A stretch of 64,000 nt of DNA from Nageia nagi (Eukaryota > Pinophyta), in NCBI GenBank assembly GCA_050084985.1, contig JBITNC010000001.1, positions 115,754,001 through 115,818,000 of the forward strand, read 5' to 3'. The notes below the pieces were generated by a model. That model ran no database searches, was not told where the DNA came from, and saw nothing but the letters and a program-made list of their open reading frames with translations. Position numbers and translations under genes: made by a program. Shown here one piece after another: positions 25,461 through 37,974 of the stretch. Within the stretch, counting starts at the first letter, position 1, and each line of letters opens with the position of its first letter.

Positions 25461-28400
25461 AAAATATATATGTTTTAAACAAATAATAAGATATTTTATA
25501 ACATTATATTCAATATGTAAATTTATTTTATTCATGTATGAGTATAAATATAAATTACAATGATTCAATTTCCAAAAGTTTCTCTATTTTATAATAAAAA
25601 TATAATTTTGTATATAATATTTTTCAACTACATCCTATAGAATATAAACCAATAAATAATAAATCATGCATAAGTAAATAATTACAATAAATTCTTCAAA
25701 CACTCATATAGTTTATGTACATTTAGAAAAAATATAATTTACATGTTAAATTATTACTATTTTATACAAGATATAGATGTAAGAAAAAACATATGAAATA
25801 AAATTAGATATTAGTATAATCATTATTATCATTATTTCTGAAGTGGAAGTATTTTAAACTACCAAAAAAAAATTAGAATCATGTTTATAATTAATTATTT
25901 GACAAAATAAAATAAAATTTAAATAAAATTTAATCTAATGTATTTTAATGTCTAATCTTACAATATCATATTTCAAAAGAGAATATTTATAATGATTAAA
26001 ATATATGTTACTATAGAATTTTTTTAATAACCATATTTAATTCCTTTATAGTTTTTACCTTTTTTATTATTAGATAAGTAATATAATAAAACATTATGTT
26101 CTTGTAACCATAAGACATTAATTTAAAAAATAAAATAAAAAATTAAATCCAATGGTTAAAAACTATTTCATGGTCAACCTCCTCTCTAGTAAATTTTCAA
26201 CTATGGATTTGAAACTAAGCTTCAAAAGCTCAAAAAAGGATACCTATGGCATAATTATGATATGGTTTGATATTATCATTGTACATTTAATAAGACTTCT
26301 AAGCTTACAACTTTATGTTTGTAGCAAGTAATTAGATAATTAATTATTGTATTTAAAAATTTTATATATTCCATGAATTATATATATATATCCAAAATAA
26401 AATATATTCTTATTTATAAAAATTATTTTATCTTTATAATAAAATTAATATTGATTATTATTATTTTGCTTATTTTGATAAAATATATTGACATCAAATA
26501 GGTTATGAAAGATGAAGATAATTGAATGTATCACGCAAAGGTTACATAATAGTTTAGCATATTATATTATAGCTTGATATTAATCTAAATTAATAAAATG
26601 TATTAATCTAAATTGTTTAGATAATGAGGCAAGTTCAAAAATTCAATAATTAATTGAACTTTAATATTTCCTTAACATCATTTTCTTCTGTAAGCATTTC
26701 AACCACACATATAGTTTGTTCAGTTTGTTTATATAATCTTAATCATAACCCATTAATATAGTAACCTAAAAATATGTACTATCTTCTCCAATCCACAGTA
26801 TGATCCTCTCTTATACTATTTTCATGCCAACTATGCTTATGTCTATTAAACCCCTTAGTCACCCTTTTCCTCCCAACTTTTCAATTTTATTTCATAATAA
26901 TTACATGTAAAATCTAAAAGATTTGAAGTATAATTGTATAAAATTAAATACTAGTTCAACCATAAAATCCTAACTGTATTTGATACTTTTGCTTTTAGAA
27001 AATTCCATTAGCTAGAGAAATATCGATGCATCTACTCCTCTTTCATTTCACATTTTAAAGTTTTATATATTTAATGATAAGGAAGGTCTCATAGGTCATA
27101 TCTACCTATTTAAAAATGATATGGTCACTTCATCCTCCAATTATATTTTATGAGCTAAATTATTTCAAAGAAGCTTTGTTGAATTTTCCATAAATTTACT
27201 ATATCCATTAAGGTTAATATGGAAATATAATCTAAATAGATGAAAATATCTATTACCGATTTGGAATAAACACTCTTCAAATATATTTATTGAAGCATAA
27301 ATTTTATATTTTAAATCATTTATCTTATTCCTTGCATGTAAAAATGATGTTACCCAAATTTCAAAGATAAGAATCAATAGAAAAAATTTGTAACTTCATT
27401 CATTCTTCATTTCTAATAAGCTTTCTAATGCCTAAGTGATTGATAGAGTGAATTATATGGGGCTCCAACTTCCCATTTATACATTTTATTTCCATGATAT
27501 TGTATTGATCTAGCCATGACATGGATCTTTCTTCTTACTACTTTATCATACTTTAGCTACAACATGCCCATTCACGATATATTAGATAAGCTAATTGCAA
27601 TGTATGGGGAGGTTGTTTTGACCATTACTCATTAGCTTTGCCTATCCATTCTTGCTTAGTAACTTAGTTACCATATTTGGTATCTCATTCTACAATATGC
27701 CATTGTTCAACATCATATGGCTTATCCATTGTAAGTTTCCCAAGGTGCATATCTCATTGACTTGGTAAATGGGAACTACTTGTACATTTTCTCTTAATGG
27801 TACAAATTCATCTCATGTAATGTTATCTACTCAATCCTTCATTGATAAATTCAAAGTATATCATGGTGGGTGAAGTATATGCTACTTTATTCTTTTACTT
27901 ATAATTTAACATAATTTTACTATTACTTTATAAGGAATCCTTTTTAAAATGTTTAGGATAATAATGAAATACATGATACATGCTAATTACAAAGATCATA
28001 AAATTATTAAAAATTTTCCATTTTTCAATTCCCTTTCCTTTTATCTTTACAACTAACTTTATTCATAAAATTATATTCCCTTACTCTTATTGTCCATTTT
28101 TTATTTCTTCATCCATTGAAATATTGTAATATATCAAAAAGGCCATATCCAAACCCAATAAATTAAATTTTCATAGCCCTAATCACCAATAATCTTAGAT
28201 TTGTTAAAGACTATATAAGAACTATTCTCTATTATGGGGTTCATATTTTTGCAAGGTGATGTTAGTATTTAGGTAACAAAATCGTAGTATAAAGAGAAAA
28301 CCAATGATCATATTTTGTCTCAATATTGGTATTTTTATAGGATGTTGTTGTATTTACTAAGAAAATCACACACAAAGATAGAGTAAGAAACCATCATTTG

Positions 28401-29479
28401 CATTAAAAATGACTTAACAATTATAGTATATTAGAAGCTATCATATAAAATCTAGAACTTGTTCCCATTGTTACACAACAATATGACATCCTTCCAAATT
28501 TTATAACAAGATATAGATGCATTAAAGTTATAAATAGGTGAAGAATTTTGGTTCCAAGAGGGCTACAATTTATCAAGTAGAAGTGTAGTTATTGGAATCA
28601 TAATAAATGATCATTGGTTATAGCAAACACTATGGAGAATTATCATAAAAGGTACAATAGGTCTTTGAAATTATAGAAAATAGATGGAAAATCTTAGAGT
28701 ACACATAAAATTGTAAGTAGACACTAGGTAAGCATGATACACCATATCTTATTTAAATACTTACTCAACAAAATTCAACATGTGTAAAGTTAAACTACTA
28801 GATTCTAAATCAGAATAATTATAATACTGTAGTAGCTAATTTTTCATTTATAATAATGTAAAATATTATAATATTAATAATTATATTTATGATAGGAACA
28901 TCACATAATAATATTGCAATAGTTTGTATAAATAGGATAATGTTTTTGGTGAGGACCTAAAAAAGACCATTTGGTAAATTTAGGGGATGTTTTTATATAG
29001 GTACCAAAAACTTGTAACAACAAATTTGTAATAATATTGATAACATTATGCCACTATTTATTTTATATAGAACAAGTTATACATTAAATAACCTACATGG
29101 TATCCACAAACTAGATCCAATTCTATACCTAAACTAATGGAGAGCTTTTTCAAACTAGAGTAATTTAACTACCATAATTGTAGCATTTCTATCTAAAGTA
29201 TTCTATAGAAACCTCATTTCTATCCTTTCTTCAAGAAAAACCCTCTCCTAAAACCATCTATTGTTGGTTATTTTCCATCTATAACTTCTTTGGTAGTTTT
29301 TTTTCTTTAATATCTCCCACTCAATTATCCAACATACCTTTCTCCAACATCAAGCTCTTTCGAATCACTTCTTATGATTCTGTGGTTACCTCCAAGCCTT
29401 TGATTTTTGTTAGAGTTGGAAATTTTTTTTGAAGGAGAATTTAGCCATCTCTTTCTAGAATTTACTTATTTCCAACCAT
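25461..29479. other. Intergenic, AT-rich, nothing recognised
   Basis: Scanned in both strands. Only short open frames without family resemblance were found (for example 27165-27377). Confidence 0.5.
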
Positions 29480-30310
29480 CATTTAGTGGTTTCTTTTTCA
29501 TGATTTCTTTCCTATGAACATTATTTTTTGTATTTTCTTCTATGTGATCACATTAGGGATAAGATCATTATTATTGAATTTATTTATTATTAACAAATTT
29601 GCATTAGATACACTAATTCCAGTAGCTATGATTACCAAAACTAGTGATCTAGAAGTTGAATCTAAGTTGGGTACCTTATAAATATTGGTTGCATCTTTTC
29701 TTATTTTTTAATCTCTATTATAAGAAATTAGATTATCATCACTACTCAAGTGAGGTGCAACCACACTCTTATTCACATCTTTATTAATATCAATTACCAA
29801 CAATGATTTCTCATACGCCTCATTCTAATTATGCCCATCTTGATGAGGTTTTTATCTGCATACATGTTGGGTAGGATATTAGTTAATATTATGCCCAACT
29901 TGATTACCTACTAAGTATAAGTAATTATTTCTTTCAAATCATAGTTCTTGAACCCACTCTCCTAAGTACGATTTGAGCATGATATTCTTTGATAGCTTGA
30001 TCCCATACTCAACCATGATATAGAATCTTGCCTCTATGAGTCTTGCATAAGATTTTGTGACTTCATCCACTATAATAAATTTTCCAAAGGACCCTCTTAT
30101 TCCTTCAAAAACTTTTTGGTTACAAAATTCAAAGGGCAACTGCAAGAGGATGACCCAAATTAGAGCATTAATTAGTTTGGCCCTAGTAAGAGTGAAACAT
30201 GGCTGCTATTTCTCCAACAACAATCCTCAATTACCATAAACTTATGGTACTTGGCTCAAGATATAATCTTGATCATTTGATGATTTAATAAAAGCATAAG
30301 GTAATCATTG
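29480..30310 (-). pseudogene. LINE-type retrotransposon ORF1 (DUF4283) fragment
   Basis: The minus strand from about 30290 reads GLLLEK, stop, QPCFTLTRAKLINALIWVIL, then LPFEFCNQKVFEGIRGSFGK and FIIVDEVTKSYARLIEARF, ending in EWVQEL. This is the DUF4283 pattern '..W.P.F.P......WVrLp.LPlefw....l..ig..iGk.i.vD..T....r...Ari.V', found in the gag-like ORF1 of plant L1-type LINEs and related zinc-knuckle proteins. The remaining minus-strand sequence down to about 29480 reads as a low-complexity linker (SLVIDINKDVNKS-like) in shifting frames. No endonuclease or reverse transcriptase is seen nearby, so this is an isolated fragment. Confidence 0.75.
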
Positions 30311-32699
30311 GGCATAATGATAATCTCTATATATCTTTTGATTTTTCATTTCACCTTAGCTTATTCTCAAATAGAATTAATATTTTGTATTGCACCATAA
30401 AACCCATAAACTATAATGAATCCTCCTCTATACATTGATCGGTTGATAATAGCCTTTATAAATCTAATATATATCTTCCTCCTTCTCCTTTCAACTTCGA
30501 TAGGGGGTCATGTGTTAATCATCGCCTCTTATGAGAATAGGCTACACTAGGATCTTTTAGGCTTCTCCATCATTTACTTTGGTATTTGTGATTGTATCCC
30601 ATCTATACAATCACATCTCTGTCCAAGCTATCTCATTCAAACCACTTGATATCCTTCATACCAAAAAAAAGCCTTAAAAGAGATGAGGCTTGTAGTAGGC
30701 AGAGGCCTTATCACCATGTGCATAAATAGGATAATTTAGACTTGGAAATGATATTTCTATTTTAATACTATTTACCTTTTAATGTTATGTTCTTTGTAAA
30801 TATAAAGCTTAATATATATTGTGTTATCCTTTATCAACATAAGCCTATAAATTTATCTTTAAACTAAATGTATTAATGAGTATGAAGCTATTTGAGGTGT
30901 ATGATACAATTATTTAATCCTAAATATGAGTCACAATTATATCTATAATATTTATTTGTATTCTAGTTTAGATTGTAGTTATTTGGCTTAATGTACTTTA
31001 ATCATTCACTCTCTTCATCTCTTTTACTTTCAGCACTTATTTAAATATCTAGTTTCTTTTTATCTTTATTTTATATGAGTTGGTTTTAATATGGAGATTG
31101 AATAGAGATAACTCAATGAGAACACATCTATCTAACCACTCTTTTCATTCAAATAATTATCATCCATATTGCTACTTGTGAATGATTCTTTGGGAACATA
31201 ATTTCAATCAAAAATTCATTTTTGGAATGCCCAAGGGGATGTGAATCCATAGACAATTATTATGGGTTATCTTGCTTCCTCGATAGCTAATTCTAGTTAG
31301 TTATTTTGAGCTAGAATACTTTTATAAGATGTTAGATACTATCATTGATAATTTTATCTTTACTAGATCAGATAATTCTTGTAATTGATCGAATATTGAA
31401 ACATATAACCTCCACCTTGTAGACTTATTAGAAATGATGCTATAAATACACATGTGTAGGGTAAATTCATTAAACTTTCAATTGTAATTAGAAGAGCCAA
31501 TCATAGATTCATTCATGTTTTTCTTGGATGTGTTCCTTTTTAGGTTCCAACTCATTGAGCTATTCATGTTAGAGTCCTTTATCAACCCATGCCTTCTAAA
31601 AATACTTTTACAATGTATAATAATGCTAATCTATTATATTTTCCTACCAATGCACTATATGTGCCATGTAAAGCTATCAAATCTCTACTTACACATGAGG
31701 TTACTGATAAAAACCCTATGAACATTACCAAGGTATTGTATTCTTGGCTACAAGTTTTAATATCGTGAAAGATTCAATAATCATGAGGATACTTACCCTT
31801 TCACTTAGGCAGAAAATAATTTTAATTGTATGTACCCTTGTTAGTTGTCTCTATTAACTCATTATATGAGATTATGGAAGAATTTTTATGACCAATTGAT
31901 GACCATCAAGAGACATACTCAAGAGATAATGATAGATTCTACGAGATATTACCCAACCTTGCTCAAGTTATAATATATTATAATAAATCTTTTGATTCAA
32001 AATTTAAATTCATTTCATTACTTTTAGAGCTATTTTTCCTCACTTATATAATTTTTCTTAAAATTATGATATCATATATTTTCACAATCACTCATGTTGC
32101 TACTCCTCATTTTCTAGAGTTACCTCTACCCATTGCTCATATTTATATGTATCATGTAGCACCTTCTCCTCCTACCCCTATGCTATGGACTCCTACAAAT
32201 GTTAATATTAGTCCTTAAGAAGCTGAAACAATCAAACTCCTTAAAGGTATTATTTGTAACTTGAAAAATTGAATAACTATCTCTAAAATATTGAATCAAA
32301 ATCATGTGCAAAAATATGAGTTTCAATGTAAAACAAAATATCTTTATCCTCAAGTATCAATGAATTAATCTTCGATGTATTAACAAAGAGAGCATCAAAA
32401 TTGGTAATTTCTTTATTTTTCTATTATAAACATAATAAATTACATCAACATATAGTTCTTGAGTCATTTTAAAATAATCAAAATTACAGAGCTATGGTTG
32501 AGAATGGTATTCTCATGAATAATACAACTAAGAATCAATCAACTAATCTTATATAAAACAACAAAAAATATTTTAAAGTAGCTAACATAACACATTAAGA
32601 AATAATCCATGGGTACTAAATTATTACAATAAAAATATATTTAGATATTTCAATGGGAGGTTAGAATTTTTTAAAGGTTTTAGATAACATATTTGATTA
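30311..32699. other. Intergenic, no supported gene
   Basis: 30311-30560 may be the further N-terminal part of the LINE ORF1, too decayed to prove. 31480-32280 has a long low-stop plus-strand stretch with Ser/Pro/Thr-rich translation (PLPIAHIYMYHVAPSPPTP) resembling a retrotransposon linker, but no domain could be assigned. Confidence 0.4.
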
Positions 32700-32870
32700 T
32701 TCTAACACTTAATAAGGTTTCATATCATATAGTGTACAATTAAATCATTTCATATCATATAGTGTACAATTAAATCATTTCATATCATATAGTGTACTTA
32801 GATCATTTTATATCATATGTTGGTGTATTTGGAAAATTTCATATCATATGATGCATCTAGATCATATGGG
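32700..32870. repeat. Tandem repeat of a TTTCATATCATATAGTGTAC unit
   Basis: About five units of roughly 30 bp; the three central ones are nearly identical (around 32719, 32750 and 32780). A related, more diverged array lies at 54590-54850. Confidence 0.8.
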
Positions 32871-32939
32871 TTGAATAGTTGCATTCCTTCTACAAGTGTG
32901 AATATCTAATAGGTTAGATGTGCATGAAATTAGGTTTTT

Positions 32940-33680
32940 GCATCATGAGTGTCTTTTGAAGAAGGTTTGGAAATCCATCAAAGAGTAGTTTAAAATGTAT
33001 TTTCATCAAATTTTATAATTTTGAATACCTTTATAGGAATGGGTGTAAAATATGGAATAATACATAAAGTTTAGGACTTCTTTACAAGATGCATGATACA
33101 AATATAATTTTATGGAATGCAATAATCATAGGATATATACAAAATGGGTTTTATGTAAATACCCTAAAATATTTTAAGCAGATGCAATTGTTAGATGTAA
33201 AACCAAACTCTTTAACCTTTACCAACATTCTTCCAACATATCCTACCATGAAAGCTCTAGAAGAAGGTATGGTCATCCATTAAAGAGTATTTGAAAATAG
33301 TTTTGCATTGAATATTATGGTTGTGACTACCCTGATAGATATGTATGAAAAATGTGTAATAATACACAAGGCCTAATAGTTATTTGATAAGATACATGAC
33401 GTAGATAGAGTTTCATTGAATGCAATGATTTGAGGATATGCAATTCATGAATACAACAAGGATGGGCCCTTAAAATCTTTAATATTATGAAAGAATTGGG
33501 AGCTAACCAAAAAAATATAATCTTTGTATATGTTATACTTGCATGAATAAATACAGGTTTAGTGGATGAGGGCTATAGATACGTTAATAGCACAAGTGAC
33601 TCTTACTACATTATTCTTGGAATGAATCATTGTACATGCATTGTTCACCTTATTAGTCATGCAGGCTAACATGAGGGATA
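32940..33680 (+). pseudogene. PPR protein fragment (several PLS-type repeats), pseudogene
   Basis: The plus strand with frame changes reads FEEGLEIHQRVV, NTFIGMGVKYGIIHKV (for 'LidMYaKCG.ie.A'), then an open stretch at 33089-33283: NIILWNAIIIGYIQNGF (for 'dvv.WNamI.GYaqnG'), TLKYFKQMQLLDVKPNSLTF (for 'AL.lF.qMq..gvkPn..Tf') and ALEEGMVIH. A second round follows: VVTTLIDMYEKCVIIHKA, then NAMI.GYAIHEY, then GLVDEGYRYVNS and GMNHCTCIVHLISHAG, the E-region entry ('MeHYtcmvDLLGrAG'). This is the order of a plant PLS-class PPR protein, whose repeats bind organellar RNA. Stops break every repeat. The homology ends abruptly at about 33680, where the opposite-strand PPR repeat array begins. Confidence 0.88.
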
Positions 33681-33689
33681 TCTAATATT

Positions 33690-35266
33690 GATAACCAAAA
33701 TACACATATACACACCCAAATTATATTTTATGGGTATTTTATCAATGAAATTAAAATCTCCCTCATAATAGCCTACATGGCTAAGAAGGTCTTGAATAAT
33801 GCATGCATAAATTTTCATCCCAAGGTATTAAAAACTATCAAACTTGATTTATAAGAACCAAGTAAACATATCCACACATCCAATTTAGGTTTTAAGGGTT
33901 TTTTGAAAATAAAATTCAAAGCTCCCTCGTGATTTCCTACATAAACAAGAAGGTAAACAATGCATATATAATGATTCATCCCATGAATTATACAATAATA
34001 TTTTCTAAAGTTATAAGGTTTTATTTTGCATTATGCATACATATCTATTAAGGAATTCAAATAATAATATTTGATTTACAATAACCAAGTAGACATATTC
34101 ATACATATAATAGAGGCTTTATATTTATTTAAGAATTGAAATTCATAAGTTCCTCACAATAGCCTACATGACCAAGAAAATCAACAATACCTATATAATG
34201 ATTCATCTTGAAAATAATGAAATAAGAGTTTCTCATGCTATTAGGGCTTATTTCTCATTTTACATACATCTCTATCAAGGAATTCAAGACCATACTATTT
34301 AATTTACATGCACTAAGTAGACACATCCAAACATCCAAATAAGGTTTTTTGGGTATTTTACTAGTGAAGTTCAAAGCTTAGAAGATCAATAATGCATGTA
34401 TAATGATTCATCCAAGAAATAATGCAATAAGAGTCACTCATGTTGTAACAATTTTTTTGAAAGTAATAAATCCTATCAAAGAGTTTAAGGGTATCTATTT
34501 TGTATCTATTAATTACTATCCTCCAATCATTGCAAACCATGCAAATATGTTTGCATCATGCATCTTGTTAAATAATTCCTAATCTTGTGTATTATTCCAT
34601 GTTTTTATATATATCTATTGATGTATTTAAAAATACAAATTTTTATATATAAGCACTAAGTAGACAAATCCACACACCAAGTTCAAGTTTTATTGGTATT
34701 TTTGTAGTGAAGTTCAAATCTCCCTCACTATAGATTGTATAGACCAGAAGGTAAACAATGCATGTATAATAATTCATCCAAGGAATAATGCAATAAGATT
34801 CACTCATTTTGTAATGATTTATTTTACATTTTGAATACATATCTATCAAGGAATTGAAAACTATAATATTTAATTTTCAAGAATCAAGTGGACATATCCA
34901 CATACCAAATTTGAGTTTTATGGGTGTTTTGGTAGTCAAGTTCAAAGATCCCTCATGATAGTCCACATAAATAAGAAAGTCAATAATGCATACATAATGA
35001 TTCATTATAGGAATAATATAATAAGAGTTAATCATATTGTAAGGGTTTTTTCCAAAGTGCTAAATCATGTCAAAGAGTTTAATGGAATATTTCTTATATT
35101 TTGAATTGAATATCCTCCAATCATTACAGAACATGAAACTATGTTTGCATCATTCATCTTGTTAAATAATTCTCAAGCCTTATGTATTATTCTAAATGTT
35201 ACATACATGTCTATCAAGGTATTAAAAACCATAACATTTTATTTACAAGAACCAAGTAGACACATC
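33690..35266 (-). repeat. ~230-bp tandem repeat made of a PPR gene fragment (6 full units plus the start of a 7th)
   Basis: The landmark ACCAAGTAGACACATCC recurs near 33856, 34085, 34313, 34653, 34883 and 35251. Base spacing is about 230 bp, lengthened by about 110-135 bp where an extra AT-rich block (with GCATCATGCATCTTGTTAAA) is present. On the minus strand each unit reads a PPR segment. The unit at 34643-34849 is fully open: MIDMYSKCKINHYKMSES, then WMNYYTCIVYLL, then KIPIKLELGVWICLLSAYI (family 'M.HYtCmvDLLG', 'mPikPdvgvWg.LLsAC'). The other units carry the same peptide with stops. This is a PPR gene piece amplified in tandem. The last unit is cut by the CACTA insertion. Confidence 0.85.
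35264..35266. other. Target-site duplication ATC, left
   Basis: ATC just outside the left CACTA end, matching ATC at 50875-50877. Three bases is the expected length for CACTA elements. Confidence 0.85.
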
Positions 35267-35296
35267 CACTACTACATTTTGTGCATTTTGCATCAT
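35267..35296 (+). repeat. CACTA terminal inverted repeat, left
   Basis: Begins CACTACTACATTTTGTG, then CATTTTGCATCAT. Differs from the right copy only at the central three bases (GTG versus AGT). Confidence 0.92.
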
Positions 35297-35414
35297 ACAT
35301 TGCATCAAGTTGTAGTGCATTTTTTTTCTTTTTTATGGTCTCTACTTGACACCTCACATGATGCTAAGGGTACTTTCAACCCATGTGTCAAGTAATGTGT
35401 CACATAAATTTGTC
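35297..35414. promoter_or_regulatory. Left subterminal region with short repeated motifs
   Basis: Contains CATTGCATCAAG, an inner GTAGTGCAT, and ATGTGTCAAGTAATGTGTCA (35383-35402). Subterminal motif clusters are the usual binding sites of the CACTA accessory/transposase proteins. Assignment here rests on position and on a related copy at 40753. Confidence 0.5.
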
Positions 35415-35812
35415 CTTTCATCAATCAAAATGTCAACTTTTTTATTCATAAAGTGTCATACATTTAACTCAAAAAAATCATAAATTTGACTCATAAAATG
35501 TCAATATTTTGACTCGTAAAACATCAATACTTTGACTCATAAAATGTCAATACTTTGACTCATAAAATTTCATACATTTGGCTCAAAAAATGTTATAAAT
35601 TTGACTCATAAAATATCAATATTTTGACTCATAAAACATCAATACTTTAACTCATAAAATGTCAATATTTTGACTCATAAAATGTCAATATTTTTGACTC
35701 ACACAATATCAATATTTTGACTCATAAAATGTCAATATTTTGACCCATAAAATTTCAATATTTTGACCCATAAAATGTCAATATTTTGACTCACAAAATG
35801 TTAAATTGTTTG
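35415..35812. repeat. Tandem array of a 23-bp unit, about 17 copies
   Basis: The unit is GACTCATAAAATGTCAATATTTT; starts at 35488, 35511 and 35534 show the exact 23-bp period. Variants have CATCAATACTTT or lose TTTT. It lies inside the left end of the CACTA element. Confidence 0.92.
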
Positions 35813-35902
35813 TTTTAATTAAAAAAAGTAAATTATTTATTATTATTATTTATTTCTTTTTTTGTGTAATGTATAATACATTTGTTTGAATATATTAACT
35901 GT

Positions 35903-35964
35903 ACCACACACACACACCACACACACACACACACATATATATATATACACACACACACACACAT
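35903..35964. repeat. CA/TA microsatellite
   Basis: (CA)n with one CACC break, then (TA)n, then (CA)n again. Confidence 0.95.
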
Positions 35965-36107
35965 TCAAATAATACATTAAAATATACATTCAAATTTAAA
36001 AATATAAGCATAAAAAGAATAAAACTTAAAACACATTATGTATAAATAATATAACATGCTAAATTATTAATCAAATTTATATAATTAGGATTAATCAATA
36101 AAAAAAT

Positions 36108-36190
36108 TCCACATCAAGTGTACAAATGTATGGTAATGGTTGGGTGAACAAAAAATGTCCACATCAAGTGTACAAATATATGCTAATGAT
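36108..36190. repeat. Two direct copies of a ~26-bp motif, 50 bp apart
   Basis: CCACATCAAGTGTACAAATG at about 36109 and CCACATCAAGTGTACAAATA at about 36159, each followed by TATG.TAATG.TT. May be a local duplication within the 3' part of the minus-strand gene. Confidence 0.75.
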
Positions 36191-37127
36191 TCATTCACTA
36201 TCATGACCATGCCTAGTGTAATCTTCATCACCTTCATCCATTCTAGCAATTTTCCACCCCTCCTCTTAGTCACCCTCCTCTCAACCACCCTTCGGTTAAC
36301 CCTCCTCACCCTGCAAAGAATAATCAACTAAATATTGGTAGGTTAGAAAAATTAAAAAAATTATGATTCATTATTAAAATAATATAATAAATTAAAAAAT
36401 ACTTAAATATTACTTAAACCATTTTTTAGGGAAAAATTTACTTCATATTTTGTAGGATACCTACCATATTTATCATAAATAATATTTTATGCATATAATT
36501 TAATTATATAACTATTCACACATAAAACATGAAATAAAATACTTACATATCTTGTTTTGATCCCTACTTTTCCTGATTTGCTTGACTTATGGGTATATGC
36601 CATTAAAGATGTGTTGTATCAAGCATGTATGGATTTTTCGAACTACAATGGTTTAGTAGTGGATTCTCTACATGATTCCTCCTCCACCTTCTTCATCAGG
36701 CTCTTCCACACCTTCTTATTAATATCTACAAGCCTAATTCATTTTCATTGATTTTTAGGAAGTTTTTTATTTTATTCTTTATTCTATCTCTCCTCTAATT
36801 CAAATTCTTGCCATATGTTGCAATGCCCATTTTGGGCTCCATGCATCATTAAATTCTCTTTTCAAGATATTTATGATCCTTTATTTAGCTATAAAATACA
36901 TAATTTTTTATAAAATGAATTAAAAAATTGCATAAAATGTACTATTGATATTAATCTATAAAATAATTAAGTATAAAATTAAGCATATAAATTATATATA
37001 TACCTATTTCACTTTGGTTTTTCCACTCAATATATATGGTGGGATCAAATTGGTGGAAAGTGCATTTTCTAAGAGTATCATAAAAAATGCCCTAAGAGAA
37101 TTTAATAACATTAGTAAATTCTTATAT

Positions 37128-37130
<3 letters not shown>

Positions 37131-37183
<53 letters not shown>

Positions 37184-37190
37184 GTATATA
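37131..37190. repeat. AT microsatellite, ~60 bp
   Basis: (AT)n with a few TGTA interruptions, inside an intron of the minus-strand accessory gene. The open frames crossing it on both strands (IYIYIY tracts) are artefacts. Confidence 0.95.
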
Positions 37191-37974
37191 TTAAAATCAA
37201 TTCTTACCATTCTGATCTTTAATTACAACACCCGTCTCATCCACCTTAATCTCAATATCATTAGTGCCCTTGCATGTTGTAAATATTATCTCCATATTGA
37301 TCAATTGTACATATGTAATTACCATATTACTTAGATTATCTTTATTAAATGTAACATTTAATTAATAAAAGGTAACTTCAATCAATTTTTTAAATTTAAA
37401 AAATAAGTAATATTACCATCTATTGATGAGTCTATCGATGATGTTTGATCTACACTACTAACAAGCCCAACAAGCCTAGAAGGTCTAGTACACAAAGGCC
37501 CAATGCCCATTTGTTTATCAATTTCTCTATCAATCTCAGTCCTTTGCATCTATTACATGGCCATTTTATATAGTTTTGCCACCACCTTACTCTATTAAAA
37601 AGGTAAAAAAATAAAGTCAAATTTTTGTTTGAAATGAATATTATTAAATAAAAATTGAATAAATCACATTCATAAATAAATATTTACAAAACTCTTCTTA
37701 CTTGTAGTTGACTTTGGAGGTTTTGGCTTCTTTTCCCTCCTATTGTTAGTCATGATAATCAATAAATAAATTTAATAACAAAAAATATTATTGGTTATAA
37801 AAAAAATTAAAAGTATGCAATTTAATAAATCTAAAATAGTATGCCAATATTAAATTTATAAAGGTTATCATTGAGACATATTGCAATATGAATACAATGG
37901 AAGAAATTTAGGATGTTGGCCTCTATTATTTTAAGTTATGTCAATTAGTTGCAATAATATTTATGGGTAACCCA

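Larger units (their letters stand above)
36100..37753 (-). pseudogene. CACTA accessory (TNPA / plant transposase_24-like) gene, spliced, decayed
   Basis: The minus strand starts at ATG 37753: MTNNRREKKPKPPKSTT, then a donor GTAAGAAG at 37701. A second exon near 37592-37420 reads SKVVAKLYKMAM, two stops, then QRTEIDREIDKQMGIGPL and GLVSSVDQTSSIDSSID. A third (about 37300-37207) reads IIFTTCKGTNDIEIKVDETG VVIKDQN before GTAAGAA. A fourth (about 37098-37012) reads FYDTLRKCTFHQFDPTIYIE W. The order 'i.i.vDetG.v......  ..lr......p..Y..W' resembles the N-terminal part of plant CACTA accessory proteins, which bind subterminal repeats. Further down, 36740-36560 and 36330-36200 have coding-like, partly acidic translation but frames are unclear. 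The CACTA context supports the call. Family assignment is tentative. Confidence 0.45.

Noticed and set aside
36945-37334. 129-codon and 68-codon open frames on opposite strands across an (AT)n tract
   Set aside because: They exist because AT microsatellites translate to IYIYIY without stops. The tract lies in an intron-like gap of the minus-strand accessory gene.
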